64,000 nt of DNA from Lantana camara (lineage: Eukaryota; Streptophyta; Magnoliopsida; Lamiales; Verbenaceae). The stretch covers positions 88,796,001 to 88,860,000 of the forward strand of contig CM074856.1 of NCBI GenBank assembly GCA_037501455.1, given 5' to 3'. The position numbers and the translations under genes were made by a program. This document shows, one piece after another, positions 8,111-19,422 of this stretch (within the stretch, counting starts at the first letter, position 1; the number at the start of each line of letters is the position of its first letter). The notes below the pieces were generated by a model. That model was not told where the DNA came from. It saw nothing but the letters and a program-made list of their open reading frames with translations, and made no database searches.

Positions 8111-11100
8111 ATGGCTCGTGACCGACATCACCGGGATCGATCTCCTCGACATCGACGTCATCACCGGCGTGATCGAACCCCTCCTCCTCCACCTCCAGCT
8201 CAACCCCAAGATTTCTTAAACTCAATGGTGCAACTCATGGATCAGAGGCTAAGGGATTATGTGCCTCCAGCACCGCCAGCTCCTCCACCGCCACAACAAG
8301 CCCCTATTTCCATTATTTTAAGGGAATTCCAGAATCAACATCCGCCGAGATTCCAAAAGGGGAACGATATTCAAGCCGAGCAATGGCTTAAAGAAGTTGA
8401 ACGGGTGTGGGAACTTATTCCATGTGAGTCTCGGGAAAAGGCCCGGTGTACTCTTACCCTCATCCAGGGAGAAGCGTATTCATGGTGGGAGAGTACCAAA
8501 ATTGTCTTGGATGCCGCCGAGGAGCAAATTACATGGGAGGTATTCGAAAGAGAGTTCAAGAATAAGTTTATTCCGCCATCTTCGCGCACTAGAAGACTTA
8601 AAGAGTTTACTGAGCTTAAACAAGGAGGGAGATCAGTTTCGGAGTATATAGCCGAGTTCGAGAGGTTGTCCAAATACGCCCCTAACATTGCTAGCGACGA
8701 CTTCCACAAGGCTATGCAATTCGTACAAGGTTTGAGGCCGGATATTCAAGCGGCGATTGAAGCGGTTAACACAAGCACTTGGAAGAAGGCCACTACCAAA
8801 GCTCTTAAGGTTGAAGACTCGGTTGTTGCACGGAGGTCCTCCTTTAGGACGGGACAGGGTTCAGGTTCCGGGTCAAGATCGGGTTACAATGCCGGCAAGA
8901 GGCCGATGGTTTATGATACCGCTCCTCCTCAGTTTAAGGGCCCTATGAAGAAGTTTAAACCACAAGGGCCAGTCCAGAAGGCTCCTCAGCCAACAGTTAT
9001 GCCGCCACCACCGGAGAAGCCTAAGTGCACTTTTTGCGGGCAACCTACACATCATTATGATAATTGTCGAAGGCGTCTAGGGTTATGCCTGATTTGTGGG
9101 GCTGCCGATCATATGGTGGATACTTGTCCGGATCGACGTAATCCTCCGCCTGGAGGGCAGAGGCCGATGATTCGGGCCCGTGCTTATGCCTTGGAAGGCG
9201 AGGAACATGATGCAGACGTGGACCCGGCTGCCGTTGTTGAAGGTATCATTTACATTCATGGCATCAACATACACACTTTATTTGATCCGGGAGCCACTCA
9301 CTCCTTCATTTCTTGTGATATTTCACTTAAATTGCCCTTGTGTGTTACTTATTCTGATGCATGCTACGTGGTTAGTACTCCTTTTGGTGGTAGTGTAGAA
9401 ACTAACCGGGTTTTTCGAGAGGTGCCGGTGAGTATTGAGGGTCGGGTTTTCTCAACGGATTTCATTGAGTTGCCTATGTCTCGGTATGGTTCTATCTTGG
9501 GTATGGATTGGTTGTATAAGCACTACGCCACCGTTGATTGTCGGGCCAAGAAAGTTAGTTTGGGTTCTGAGTTGGTTACGGGTCAAAGTTCGAAGACGGT
9601 GCCTTTATTATCTTTTTCAGAAGCTCAGAGATTGGTTCGTGATGGGGCTACAGGGTTTATAGCCTATATTCTTAATCAACCGAAGGATCAAGTGAAGTTA
9701 GAGGAAACCGAGGTAATTAAAGAGTTTCCCGAAGTGTTTCCTGAGAGGTTGGATTCGTTACCGCCGGAAAGGGAGATAGAGTTTACGATTGATTTGTATC
9801 CGGATGCCGAGCCTTATTCTAAGACTCCATATAGGATGGCACCGGCGGAATTGAAGGAATTAAAAGTACAACTGGATGGTCTATTGGAAATTGGGTATAT
9901 AAGACCGAGTTCGTCACCGTGGGGAGCGCCAGTATTGTTTGTAAAGAAAAAGGATGGTACTTTGAGGATGTGCATTGATTATCGGGAGCTTAATCGGATG
10001 ACCGTTAAGAATAAATATCCTCTTCCCCATATTGAAGAGTTGTTTGATATACTCCAAGGGTCTAAGGTATATTCGAAGCTTGATTTAAGACAAGGGTATT
10101 ATCAACTACGGATCCGAGCCGAGGATATTCCAAAGACGGGCTTTAACACAAGATATGGGCATTATGAATTCGTGGTCATGCCTTTTGGATTGACAAATGC
10201 TCCCGCAGCTTTTATGGATATGATGCATAGGATTTTCCGGCCGTTCCTTGATAAGTTTGTGGTTATCTTTATTGACGATATTTTGGTTTTCTCCAAGTCG
10301 GCCGAAGAGCATGCAAGGCATCTTGAACTTGTGTTGAGAACTTTAAAGGAACATCAATTATTTGCGAAGTTTAGCAAGTGTGAGTTTTGGATCGATCGGG
10401 TTTCATTCTTGGGTCATATTATTTCGGGGAATGGATTAGAGGTTGACCCATCGAAGATTGAAGCGGTGTTGAAGTGGGAGAAGCCAAAGAACGCCTCCGA
10501 GATCAGAAGCTTCTTGGGATTGGCAGGTTATTATAGAAGATTCGTGCAAGATTTCTCTAAGATCGCTGCTCCTTTGACTCGGTTAACTAAGAAGGATGTG
10601 AAATATGATTGGGATGAGAAATGTGAGAGAAGTTTTGATGTTTTGAGAGAGAGATTAGTTTCTGCTCCAGTGTTAACTCTTCCAGAGGGTTCAGAGGGAT
10701 ATGCTGTGTATACTGACGCGTCGAAGGAAGGTTTGGGAAGTGTATTAACCCAGAAGGGCAAGGTTGTCGCTTATGCCTCACGGAAGTTGAAGGATCATGA
10801 GAAGAACTACCCGACACATGATCTAGAGCTTGCTGCCGTGATTTTCGCACTCGGGAAGTGGAGACATTACTTGTATGGAGTGTCGTTTGAGATTTTCACC
10901 GATCATAAGAGTCTCCAATATCTTTTCACCCAAAAGGAACTCAATATGAGGCAACGGAGATGGATGGAGCGACTAGAAGATTATGATTGTGTTATCAAAT
11001 ATCATCCCGGGAAAGCTAATGTAGTTGCCGACGCTTTAAGTAGGAAAGTGGGTGTTTCGAACTTGGAAATAGGTACAAGTAAGGTAGTTGAGCCTATTGT

Positions 11101-12607
11101 GATTAGAGCTCGAGTTTCCAATATCTCCATTTATCCGGATTTGAAGTACAGAATGTTCGAGGCTCAAGGAAAGGATCCGGGAGTTCAGAGATTGGTCTCT
11201 AAGGTTAGAGAGGATCCGGAGAGTCCATTTGGGTTCGATGAAACCGGTCTCCTTCGTTTCAAGAACCGAGTAGTGGTACCCGATGATTTGAAAAGGGTAT
11301 TGCTCGAGGAAGCTCACAAGTCGGCTTATTCAATTCACCCTGGAGGGAATAAGATGTACAGAGATCTCAAGCAGTTTTACTGGTGGCGTGGATTGAAAAA
11401 GGATGTAGCAGAGTTTGTGAAGCACTGCCTCACTTGTCAGAAAGTAAAAGCCGAGCACCAGAAACCGGGAGGTCTTCTTCAGCCGTTACCTATTCCTGAG
11501 TGGAAGTGGGAACAGGTGACGATGGATTTTATATCCGGGTTACCTAGAGTGAAGGGTGGATTCGATGGTATTTGGGTGATTGTGGATCGTCTGACAAAAT
11601 CTGCTCATTTTCTACCGGTCAGAATGTCTTTCAAGATTCGGAAGTTGGCTGAGATTTACAACCGGGAGATTGTACGACTTCATGGTATTCCGGTGAGTAT
11701 TGTTTCGGATCGAGATCCCCGTTTCACTTCGAAGTTATGGCAAGAGTTACAAGAGTTGTTGGGTACAAAGCTCCAGTTCAGTACGGCGTTTCATCCACAA
11801 ACTGATGGACAATCGGAGAGGGTTATTCGTTATTTGGAAGATCTACTTCGAGCTTGTGCCTTGGATTTCCAAACCTCGTGGCACGATCAACTTCCTTTGG
11901 TAGAGTTCGCTTACAATAATAGCTTTCAGGCAACGATTGATATGGCTCCGTATGAATTGTTATATGGGCGGAAATGTAGGTCGCCATTATTCTTTGATTT
12001 GGAAGAGTGGAAATGGTCAAAACAGGAAGGAGTCAAGAAAGGGAAAAAGCTGGAGAAATCTTCGAAGACTGTGGAAGCCATGATTGAGAAAGTTCGGATT
12101 ATACAACAACGGATGAAAGCTGCACAAGATAGACAAAAGAGTTATGCCGATATTCGCCGCAGGGATCTTAAATTTGAAGTGGGGGACCGGGTTTTCTTGA
12201 AGGTATCTCCTCGAAAGGGATTTTCTAGAATTGGAAAGGGAGGGAAGTTGAATCCCCGTTACCTAGGTCCGTTTGAAGTTATTGAGAGAATCGGAGAAGT
12301 AGCTTATCGAGTGGACCTACCTCCTAATCTTACCGGAATTCACAATGTTTTTCATGTATCTCAACTCAGGAAGTATTACCCAGATGAAACCGAAATTCTC
12401 CCCGTTGAAGAAGTGGAGCTGGAACCGAATTTATCTTTTGTGCAGAAGCCGGTCAGAATATTGGACAGAAAGTATCAAGAGTTGAGGAATCGGAATATTT
12501 CTATGGTGAAGGTGTTATGGCGAAGTGACAAATCCGAAGAGATGACTTGGGAACCGGAAGAGAAGATGAAGAAATTTCACCCGGAGTTATTTTCATCCGA
12601 TCAATGA
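8111..12607 (+). CDS. Gag-Pol polyprotein of gypsy-1b, intact
   Basis: A single frame of 1498 codons encodes the capsid-like Gag and all enzymes needed for retrotransposition in cytoplasmic particles and nucleus. In order: Arg/His-rich then Pro-rich N-terminus (residues 1-70); Gag capsid region with WWES (about 75-220); two CCHC zinc knuckles (C306-C319 and C326-C339); aspartic protease with D392-P-G-A in place of the usual DSGA/DTGA; reverse transcriptase with F720-I-D-D-I; RNase H with YTDAS (D869); integrase zinc-binding H1069, H1076, C1106, C1109; catalytic D1139, D1200, E1236 (spacing 60 and 35, as in the DD35E family); and a chromodomain-like end with WRSD and TWEPEEKM. The start is the first in-frame ATG after TTTCAG. 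No stop or frameshift is seen, so a single polyprotein cleaved by its own protease is likely. Confidence 0.95.
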   Translation: MARDRHHRDRSPRHRRHHRRDRTPPPPPPAQPQDFLNSMVQLMDQRLRDYVPPAPPAPPPPQQAPISIILREFQNQHPPRFQKGNDIQAEQWLKEVERVWELIPCESREKARCTLTLIQGEAYSWWESTKIVLDAAEEQITWEVFEREFKNKFIPPSSRTRRLKEFTELKQGGRSVSEYIAEFERLSKYAPNIASDDFHKAMQFVQGLRPDIQAAIEAVNTSTWKKATTKALKVEDSVVARRSSFRTGQGSGSGSRSGYNAGKRPMVYDTAPPQFKGPMKKFKPQGPVQKAPQPTVMPPPPEKPKCTFCGQPTHHYDNCRRRLGLCLICGAADHMVDTCPDRRNPPPGGQRPMIRARAYALEGEEHDADVDPAAVVEGIIYIHGINIHTLFDPGATHSFISCDISLKLPLCVTYSDACYVVSTPFGGSVETNRVFREVPVSIEGRVFSTDFIELPMSRYGSILGMDWLYKHYATVDCRAKKVSLGSELVTGQSSKTVPLLSFSEAQRLVRDGATGFIAYILNQPKDQVKLEETEVIKEFPEVFPERLDSLPPEREIEFTIDLYPDAEPYSKTPYRMAPAELKELKVQLDGLLEIGYIRPSSSPWGAPVLFVKKKDGTLRMCIDYRELNRMTVKNKYPLPHIEELFDILQGSKVYSKLDLRQGYYQLRIRAEDIPKTGFNTRYGHYEFVVMPFGLTNAPAAFMDMMHRIFRPFLDKFVVIFIDDILVFSKSAEEHARHLELVLRTLKEHQLFAKFSKCEFWIDRVSFLGHIISGNGLEVDPSKIEAVLKWEKPKNASEIRSFLGLAGYYRRFVQDFSKIAAPLTRLTKKDVKYDWDEKCERSFDVLRERLVSAPVLTLPEGSEGYAVYTDASKEGLGSVLTQKGKVVAYASRKLKDHEKNYPTHDLELAAVIFALGKWRHYLYGVSFEIFTDHKSLQYLFTQKELNMRQRRWMERLEDYDCVIKYHPGKANVVADALSRKVGVSNLEIGTSKVVEPIVIRARVSNISIYPDLKYRMFEAQGKDPGVQRLVSKVREDPESPFGFDETGLLRFKNRVVVPDDLKRVLLEEAHKSAYSIHPGGNKMYRDLKQFYWWRGLKKDVAEFVKHCLTCQKVKAEHQKPGGLLQPLPIPEWKWEQVTMDFISGLPRVKGGFDGIWVIVDRLTKSAHFLPVRMSFKIRKLAEIYNREIVRLHGIPVSIVSDRDPRFTSKLWQELQELLGTKLQFSTAFHPQTDGQSERVIRYLEDLLRACALDFQTSWHDQLPLVEFAYNNSFQATIDMAPYELLYGRKCRSPLFFDLEEWKWSKQEGVKKGKKLEKSSKTVEAMIEKVRIIQQRMKAAQDRQKSYADIRRRDLKFEVGDRVFLKVSPRKGFSRIGKGGKLNPRYLGPFEVIERIGEVAYRVDLPPNLTGIHNVFHVSQLRKYYPDETEILPVEEVELEPNLSFVQKPVRILDRKYQELRNRNISMVKVLWRSDKSEEMTWEPEEKMKKFHPELFSSDQ

Positions 12608-12628
12608 ATCTGGGGACCAGATTCTTCT

Positions 12629-12642
12629 AAGGGGGGGAGAGT
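12629..12642 (+). promoter_or_regulatory. Polypurine tract of gypsy-1b
   Basis: AAGGGGGGGAGAG plus T directly before the 3' LTR; primer for plus-strand DNA. Confidence 0.88.
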
Positions 12643-15120
12643 TGTAACGCCCCAAATTCCGGATGTTCAGGTAAGCACGCCACGTGCGGGTCTTCGGGTG
12701 TTGGGAGTTTAAGTTTATATATTTACTTGTTTATTACGATTTCATTATATTATTGTGTGCCTTATACATTCCTATGTATTTATACGAATTAATTTTTAAT
12801 ATGAATTCGTGAATTAAGTGACAATGTGTTTAATTGTATTTTGTGACCTTAATTGATCATTCTTGAAATTATGGACTCAATTGCATGACTTGGATTGGAG
12901 CTAATTGATCTTTTAGGTAGGAATATTACTTGATTGCATTCATTTAAATAACCTAGGGACTTGTTTGCAAAGTGGAGGATATATTATAGCTAGTATATGC
13001 ATTCATCCTCCTCACTCTCATACATTACATACACACAAGAGAACTCACACACACACCTAGTGAAGACCGATCAAAACACCTTCAAGAGAGGAGGAAGAAC
13101 TCATCTCATCATCCAAGCTATTTTGAGGAACTTTGGAGCTAGTAGCATCAACATCTTCATCTCTTCATCTCATCTCATTCTTCATTCATTTCCAGGTATA
13201 TATGGAAGCATTGCTTGAATCTCTTGATTGATTATATGAGTAGGGTTTGTTGTTAGAGAGATGCTTTCATGGTTATTATTGTATAGAAGCATGTTTAGGT
13301 CCTTTTTCCCTTCATTTCTTGCATGAAACATGAGTTATGTGAAAGTTGGAGTATGTGGATAATTATGGGGTTTTGGGGCTTAATTCTTGGTGATTGAATG
13401 TTATTTCTTGGTTGGATGGATGAATACTTGAAGTATGATGCTTGTATGAAGTGTTTTAACAATTGTTATGGTTGGTGTTTGGAATCTTTTTGGTTTGGAG
13501 TTGGTTTTTGCATGAAACCCCTGTTTTTTTCCCTGTTTTTCTGTGACGCACAGGTGACACGGGCGTGTCACCTTTGCTTTGTTTTGGGTGACACGGGGGT
13601 GCAGGCTGGCCGGTGTGGTTTTTCTGTACCGTGACACGGGCGTGTCACCCTTGCCTTGTTTCGGTGACACGGGCGTGTCACCTTGTTTTGCAAGTTTTTA
13701 TTCCGCTGTACCGTGACACGGGCGTGTCACGGCTTAGTGTAATTTTGTGACACGGGCGTGTCACTCCCTGTTTTCTTGCATATTGTTTTGCATGCTTGGG
13801 TTGTACGTGTATGTGTTATATACTTGGGTTATTGACATCATGCTCGTATTTGACATTCATTAATCGTATTGCATAACATACTGGTGCATGACTTTGCCGT
13901 TCGTCATAATTGGTTCATTCGAGTCGAGTCTTATTTCACACTTGTCCTTGTTGCACAGATCACGGTCCCGGTTTTGAGGAGCCCGCTCAGTAAGGTGCTC
14001 TCTTGCTTTCTTTTGGTCGGCTGGTCAGGTGAGGTTTAAATTCTAGATAAATAGAACCCTTACAACCCCTATGTGACTATTTCGGCCAAAATGTATATAT
14101 ATATCTATAGTTTGCGAACCTTATGACTTTCAAACGATTTGATAAATTAATTGATTGATTGACGGATTGACGGTATTGGGCGAGTATTGAATTGCACTGT
14201 GGGCCCGAGGATAGTGGCTCGAGCCAACCGGGAAAGCATGGGCTGACGGGTAACTCGAGTGCTATCCTCACCAAATGGGATGACCCCTGAACCCCCTAGG
14301 AGATTAGGGGAGGAAGGAGTTCCGGGCTTAGGGATTCATGTACCCTTTGCCCAGACTGATTGGATGGTGGGGCCTTGCAATCCCACCATCACCCGGAGGA
14401 AGAAGGATGGACTGAAACTGCTAATTGTGCACAGTAAGTAATTGCTTGATCACCTAATCACCTAATAAATTGATTGATTGTACACGGTCGGAGCAAGGTT
14501 GGAGAATTGCCCTCACTCGCCGGGCCACATATTGATTGTATTGAACTGAAGTAATTGGTAAATGGAATTAGTTGTAACCTCGGGCGATAGTATCTCTTTT
14601 AACCTATTAGATTGTATTGTTTTTCTAAAAACTATTACCCGAGATTACAACTTGCATGTATGTGCGCATATATTTATTTATACCCCTCGCTCAGTCCGTT
14701 TGGACTGACACCTCAACTTTTCAGCTTTTGCAGGTTCGTGCTAGGCGGGAGTTAGAGTCTAGCCTGTCTTTTACTCGAGTCTAGCACTTCACCTTCATAT
14801 TGTAGCTCATGTATTGACATTTCTTATATTTTGTATTATGCTTTACCTAATACTGGAGGTGATATTGGATTGTATGAATTGCTGGTATCTAATAATAAAT
14901 ATGTAAATATGGTATCTATAGGTATTGAATGTTTCGCTTCCGCTATTTTATTGTTCTGAGTTGTTTTGGTATTGATTGAGGGTACCCGCCTAGCCCTAGC
15001 TCTTGAGTTTTATTGTCTCCCGTTCGCTATAGTTTCGGTTCATGTATGGATTGCCCCGTTTCATACGTGGATTGAGGCTATAGTGCGGGGGATGTGGCGC
15101 CTGGCGTTCCGGGTGTTACA
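12643..15120 (+). repeat. 3' LTR of gypsy-1b
   Basis: 2478 bp, identical to 5393-7870 by eye except at two positions (13545 and 14935). It carries the same palindrome array (13551-13766), the hairpin (14692-14707) and the candidate splice sites, each 7250 bp downstream of its 5' counterpart. Confidence 0.95.
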
Positions 15121-15417
15121 CCGCAGCACCAACAATACCCTCGGCCCGATACCTTCCGGGTAATTGCTCGCTATGGATACAGCCGAGGCCCATAACATGA
15201 ATCAAGAACAATATTTTGATTGCATAACCCGGAATCAATGTTTTGATAAAGTGGACTTGAAATATATAACATCGTAGTAAAACGTTGATTCCGGCATGAA
15301 AGTATTTTCCCTTCAGAGGCACATTGTAGTACAATAATATGTATATAGGGTAGTGAATCAAAATGATATGTAGGCCTGGAAATAGTTTTTATATAGATAC
15401 ATATGTATAGACATGAT
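15121..15417 (-). repeat. gypsy-3b LTR, segment 2, minus strand
   Basis: This resumes the minus-strand LTR after gypsy-1b; the first five bases are the right TSD (CCGCA). It ends with ATGAT (15413-15417), the target of copia-A. It is weakly but recognisably collinear with gypsy-3a LTR sequence around 41940-42200. A minus-strand ORF at 15116-15361 crosses the junction and is not a gene. Confidence 0.7.
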
Positions 15418-17338
15418 TGTTAGGAATAGTGCCCTAGAAAGCCGATTGTATATCCGCTTTGTGCTTTTCCTTGTTGTAATCGCAGACAATAGTTGAATGA
15501 AATAACAAATTGAGGCAACACTTGTTTGGTATACGTTTACTTTAGCTGTGCATGTATGAGAACTCCCCTAATCCTGATGACTTTAGGACTCTACCATTTA
15601 GGTGAAATGGTTCATGAAACGAGCCCTATATCACATAAGTCATGATTAGTAAAATACTCCAAGCCGATGAGTCCTACAGACAGTGGGAGTGTTAACCTGA
15701 CTCCTCTAAGGGTTGCTTATGGGATCACGCCCTTAAGAAGGACCACCTTGCTTCATGGAGGTGCAAAGTGTATAGTTGATACGTGCGTGATACATGAGGC
15801 TACTTACTTTAATAAGTAAGTTCACTGAGGTGCCCCGTGTGAGAACATTCCTAAATGGGAAAGAAAGTTTCTATTTCAGGAAATGGAAACTTCCAGATTA
15901 GGAAATATCTCACGAGTCATTGATGTGATTAATTAATCCTTAGACTTGAGGTTCCTTGTCACTTTATGAGTTAACTCTGTAGTCTTAGGTATAAGCTTTA
16001 AAGGGTGTCGCCTTAGACAACTGATTTAAGGCTTATGCTGGGGCTGCACAAGTGATTCATGAAAGTGAATGAGAATCAAGAAAGGACCTACACTTGCATT
16101 TGCAAGGTGATCTCTTATTGTGTAAGTCATTCATATGCCATATGGAGTCCTTGGCCAAGTAGATCAAGATATCAAGAAAATGGTTTCTTGGATTGAGATC
16201 AAATGGATATGAAATGCACTTAGCTTTAAGACCGGATTATTAGGGTTCTGATTATTCCCTTACCCTAGATCTTGGTTCAGAGATAGTAAGTAGGAGGATT
16301 GTATCTCACATAAATCAATGACTTAAAGGTTCTGTCGAATCCGAACATTCCAATTCAGCTAGGGGTTAAACACCTGTTGCTAGACTATGGTCGTTTAATC
16401 TGTGGACTGATTAATTAATTAGTGAATTAATTAATTGGGGTCACTGCTAATTGAATTGAGAACCTAGAGGGTCACACACAACAACTTGGTTACATGAGTT
16501 AAGGCTTAAAAATGATTAAACGAGTTAATCGGGCCAGAGGGTTCCACACGTGTGAAATCACACGTGTGGGTCACGTGACTGGACACGTGTCATTATGACA
16601 CGTGTGCCACACGTGACTATTTAATTGGATATTAAATAATTAAGTTGTTAATTATTTAATAGACTTTGGTTTAATTTTGAATTAAAAAGAAAGTCTTATT
16701 TTGGAGAAAATAATCTAGTTAATTAATTATGAATTAATTAATTAGATAAAATAAGTTATTTATTTTAAATAAACAAAGTATAAAATTATCCAAAAATAGT
16801 TTGGATATTTTTAGCTCTTTTGAAAGTTGATTTGAATTAGAATTCAGAGTCAAAGTCAAAATTACTTGATGATCAAGTAATAGGAGAGAGAGAGACCAAA
16901 ATCCTAGCCCATTAAGGACTAGGAATTTCGGCACTCCCCCTCTTATAAATAGGGGAGCTCGAGTTCCTCTAGGAGCTAATTGACAATTCTTTTGGTTCAT
17001 GTGTTGAACACCATCCTTTCTCCAAGATAAACAAAACCCTAGGTTAAGCCTAAACACTAACTAGAGAACTAGCATCCTTACTAGTTAGATTGTGATCAAG
17101 TTGGTGGACTATCTCTAGAGAGCTTCAAGTTAGAAGTTTGAAGATTCGATCTTTACCAAGGAGAGGGGATCAAGCCGCGAGAAGGGCGTTCTTGGGTGGC
17201 TTGAAACACTTCAAGAAAGAATAAAAGAAAAGTAAGTTTTCTATCTCTACGAATTTGGTTACACGATTGCGAGTCCAAGGTCCTTTTGTTGGGAAAAATT
17301 TTTAAATTCCGCTGCTTTCTGATTCGTGTTTTCCAACA
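15418..17338 (+). repeat. 5' LTR of copia-A
   Basis: 1921 bp. U3 carries a cluster of CACGTG palindromes (16547-16615). The TATA box is at 16944-16951 (TATAAATA). Near the end is a strong donor GTAAGT at 17232, kept as GTRAGT at the matching place in copia-B, C and D. The minus-strand ORF at 16734-17057 recurs in the 3' LTR only as LTR duplication. Confidence 0.94.
16547..16615. promoter_or_regulatory. G-box cluster in copia-A U3
   Basis: Six CACGTG palindromes in 69 bp (starts 16547, 16561, 16572, 16584, 16599, 16610), about 330 bp upstream of the TATA box. CACGTG is the plant G-box, bound by bZIP and bHLH factors (known); use here is inferred. Related clusters: 24487-24556, 34587-34655, 41110-41160, 47313-47382 (solo LTR, minus) and, decayed, 30537-30570. 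Confidence 0.7.
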
Positions 17339-17340
17339 AG

Positions 17341-17352
17341 TGGTATCAGAGC
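17341..17352 (+). promoter_or_regulatory. Primer-binding site of copia-A
   Basis: TGGTATCAGAGC two bases after the 5' LTR, matching initiator tRNA-Met. Confidence 0.93.
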
Positions 17353-19422
17353 CACCTCGTTAATCGTGTTTCTGATTCGTCTCAATTATTCTGAATTTGG
17401 TAGAAATTCTTAGGCTTGATGCGATTGAGTATTTGTAATTGTTTTAGAAAGCCTAAATTACGAAACTGTATTTTTTCCTGAAAGTTTCTGAAAATTGGTT
17501 TTTACAAAAATTAATTTTTGAAAACTATTTTAGATTTGAAACTGTATAAACTGTTTTTGGATTTCTTGGATTGGTTTTGCTTTTGAACGAAAACACGAAA
17601 CGAAAACCCGGATTACGACGAACACGCGAAACCCCGCGGGAGGCCTTTCCGGACGCGCCTAGCGTTGCCCGCACGAGGCCGGGAGGAGCCGCGCGGCCTT
17701 GGCCGCGCGGCCTTGGCCGCGCGCTGTGCGCGCCTGCATCGCGCATGGCTCTTCTCCGCGTACGTGCCCCGTTTTCGTGATCCGGCCTTTTAGTGTTTCG
17801 TGAAATCCAGTCCCAATTTTTATTTTAATTTTAAAATTTTTATTTTTGAATAAAACTTAAAATTGGGATTTTTGAGAAATTGAAACGGTTTATATTTTGG
17901 GAAAATACAATCTTTGATAAAATTATTAATTTTCAAAAATTAATTGGAATTTTATTTGTTTTGGTAATTTGGGATTTATTGAAAACTTTTATAAATAAGA
18001 CTCGCATCAAGTCTTGTTTTAAGTCATTAGGACTTGAAACGAGAATTTTTAATTTATTGGCTAAATTTAAATTCTCGTAAAAGGATGTTAGGTGATCATG
18101 GGTTTAGATCTATGTATGGTTTTAATTTATGCACATGGATGGTTTAAATTGGGGTTGGAGCCCTATAGTTGCGTTTTTCAATTGAGGTTGGAGCCTCACT
18201 TATGTGCGTACTGTTATGTGGTTTATTATGTGGCTTTCCATATTACTGTTTTTGAGGCCGGGGTATGCCCCGTGTAATTGTCTAAGGCCAATATGAAGAT
18301 TGAGTCTTATTACTTTGTAACTTTTTCTTTTTATTGTAATTTGAGAGTAGAGATAGGTGGTGAGGTTTTATTTTCATTTTGGAGACAATGCACACATGGA
18401 GTAAGATGGACCACATTCAAGTAACAAAGAGGCCATAAGTGAAGACCCCTCAAAATGTTAGGGAGGGGAATCTCAATTGTAAAAATGTAATAGAGATAGG
18501 GCTCGTATTTTGCTACCGCTTTCCCTTATGTGATTTAAACTGTTTATATGGCAGGTATGTTAGAACTTGTGATTGTGGAGTGGCTCCCACATATCACGCA
18601 TAAGATAGGTAGAACCCATGATCATTACATGTTAGTATCATGCTAGGACATGTTATCTGTTTATGTGCTTGTTTGAAATGCATTTAAGTGTACTTGCATT
18701 AATCAAGACTAATAAAATTGGATAACATATATGTTGGTGAGGTCGAACCGGATAACTCTCCGGTAGATTCGAAAATTCCCATTAAATATTAAGCTAATTT
18801 CTAACAAATAGGTATTTAATTTGAGATGCAAATTTTGAATTAAATTCCTAGCATTCCATCAATAGGTTTTAAGTTTAGTAAGTGAAGCTAGTTATTGTCC
18901 GCGAGTCGTGGGATAGCTAGTGGAGCTTATTAGTTCTTAGTTACCTAATTGATCATTTTAAATGATCAATATTTCATGGTCAATTTTAGCAAGGGCGATG
19001 TCCGCGAGTCATGGGGCGTTCGAACTAAGTTTTGATCATGATCTTATGATTGGTGGGTCTAGCTTAACGCCTGAGTAAATATGGATGTCGCACGAGTCGT
19101 GGGTCCATATGGAAAGATAGGTGATGCAAAAACAATTACTAAGAGTTCTAAAAGTGTTAGAATTGGTAAGTTGTACCTACCTAGGGTTCTTACTTAGAAT
19201 GTCCGCGAGTCGTGGGTTCGAGGTAAAATGCCTAGGATCTTAGTACCCATTGGGAAACGTGTTCCTCTTAGATCTTTGGGAATTATAGATCTTTGAAAAA
19301 CAGTGGGAGCTACATTAGATTAAAGACCTTATCTTTTGTATATCGTTATAATTCAGCATGCTCACTAGTTCTCTGTTTTACCATTTAGATAGTAGATTCT
19401 GTGATTCTCTACGTGTTTTGAA
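17353..19422 (+). other. Long leader of copia-A
   Basis: A 2.1-kb untranslated region between PBS and gag. It holds a GC-rich island (about 17600-17770) with repeats of GCGCGGCCTTGGCC in an otherwise AT-rich stretch, and four hairpins at 18899-19215. A candidate acceptor TACCATTTAG ends at 19388, 34 nt before the gag ATG. Together with the LTR donor at 17232 this could define a 2157-nt intron removing PBS, island and hairpins. ORFs here (17525-17746, 17571-17780, 17880-18080, 18092-18277) are not conserved. Confidence 0.6.
18899..19215 (+). other. Four-hairpin array in copia-A leader
   Basis: Copies of CCGCGAGTCGTGG lie at about 18899, 19002, 19091 (GCACGAGTCGTGG) and 19203. Each can fold as a 4-5 bp stem with AGT loop (CCRCG/CGTGG); copy 2 is decayed (CATGG). 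The flanks add further stems that differ between copies: AGCTA/TAGCT, TTAG/CTAA, ATATGGA/TCCATAT, TTAC/GTAA. Found again in copia-B (36602-36920) and in copia-D units. Possibly a packaging or RNA-binding signal (inference). Confidence 0.65.

Larger units (their letters stand above)
5393..15120 (+). mobile_element. gypsy-1b, complete and young Ty3/gypsy retrotransposon
   Basis: 9728 bp with equal-length LTRs (2478 bp each), TSD CCGCA, primer-binding site, polypurine tract and one uninterrupted Gag-Pol frame. Line-by-line comparison of the LTRs shows two differences (6295 C against 13545 G; 7685 T against 14935 C), which implies very recent insertion. The domain order protease, RT, RNase H, integrase marks Ty3/gypsy; the chromodomain-like tail and long LTRs suggest Tekay/Del. 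It is inserted in the minus-strand gypsy-3b LTR. All parts needed for autonomous movement appear present; activity is not shown by sequence. Confidence 0.96.

Noticed and set aside
16734..17057. 107-codon minus-strand ORF in copia LTRs (also 24684-25007)
   Set aside because: Part of the transcribed LTR read antisense; interrupted in copia-B and copia-C.
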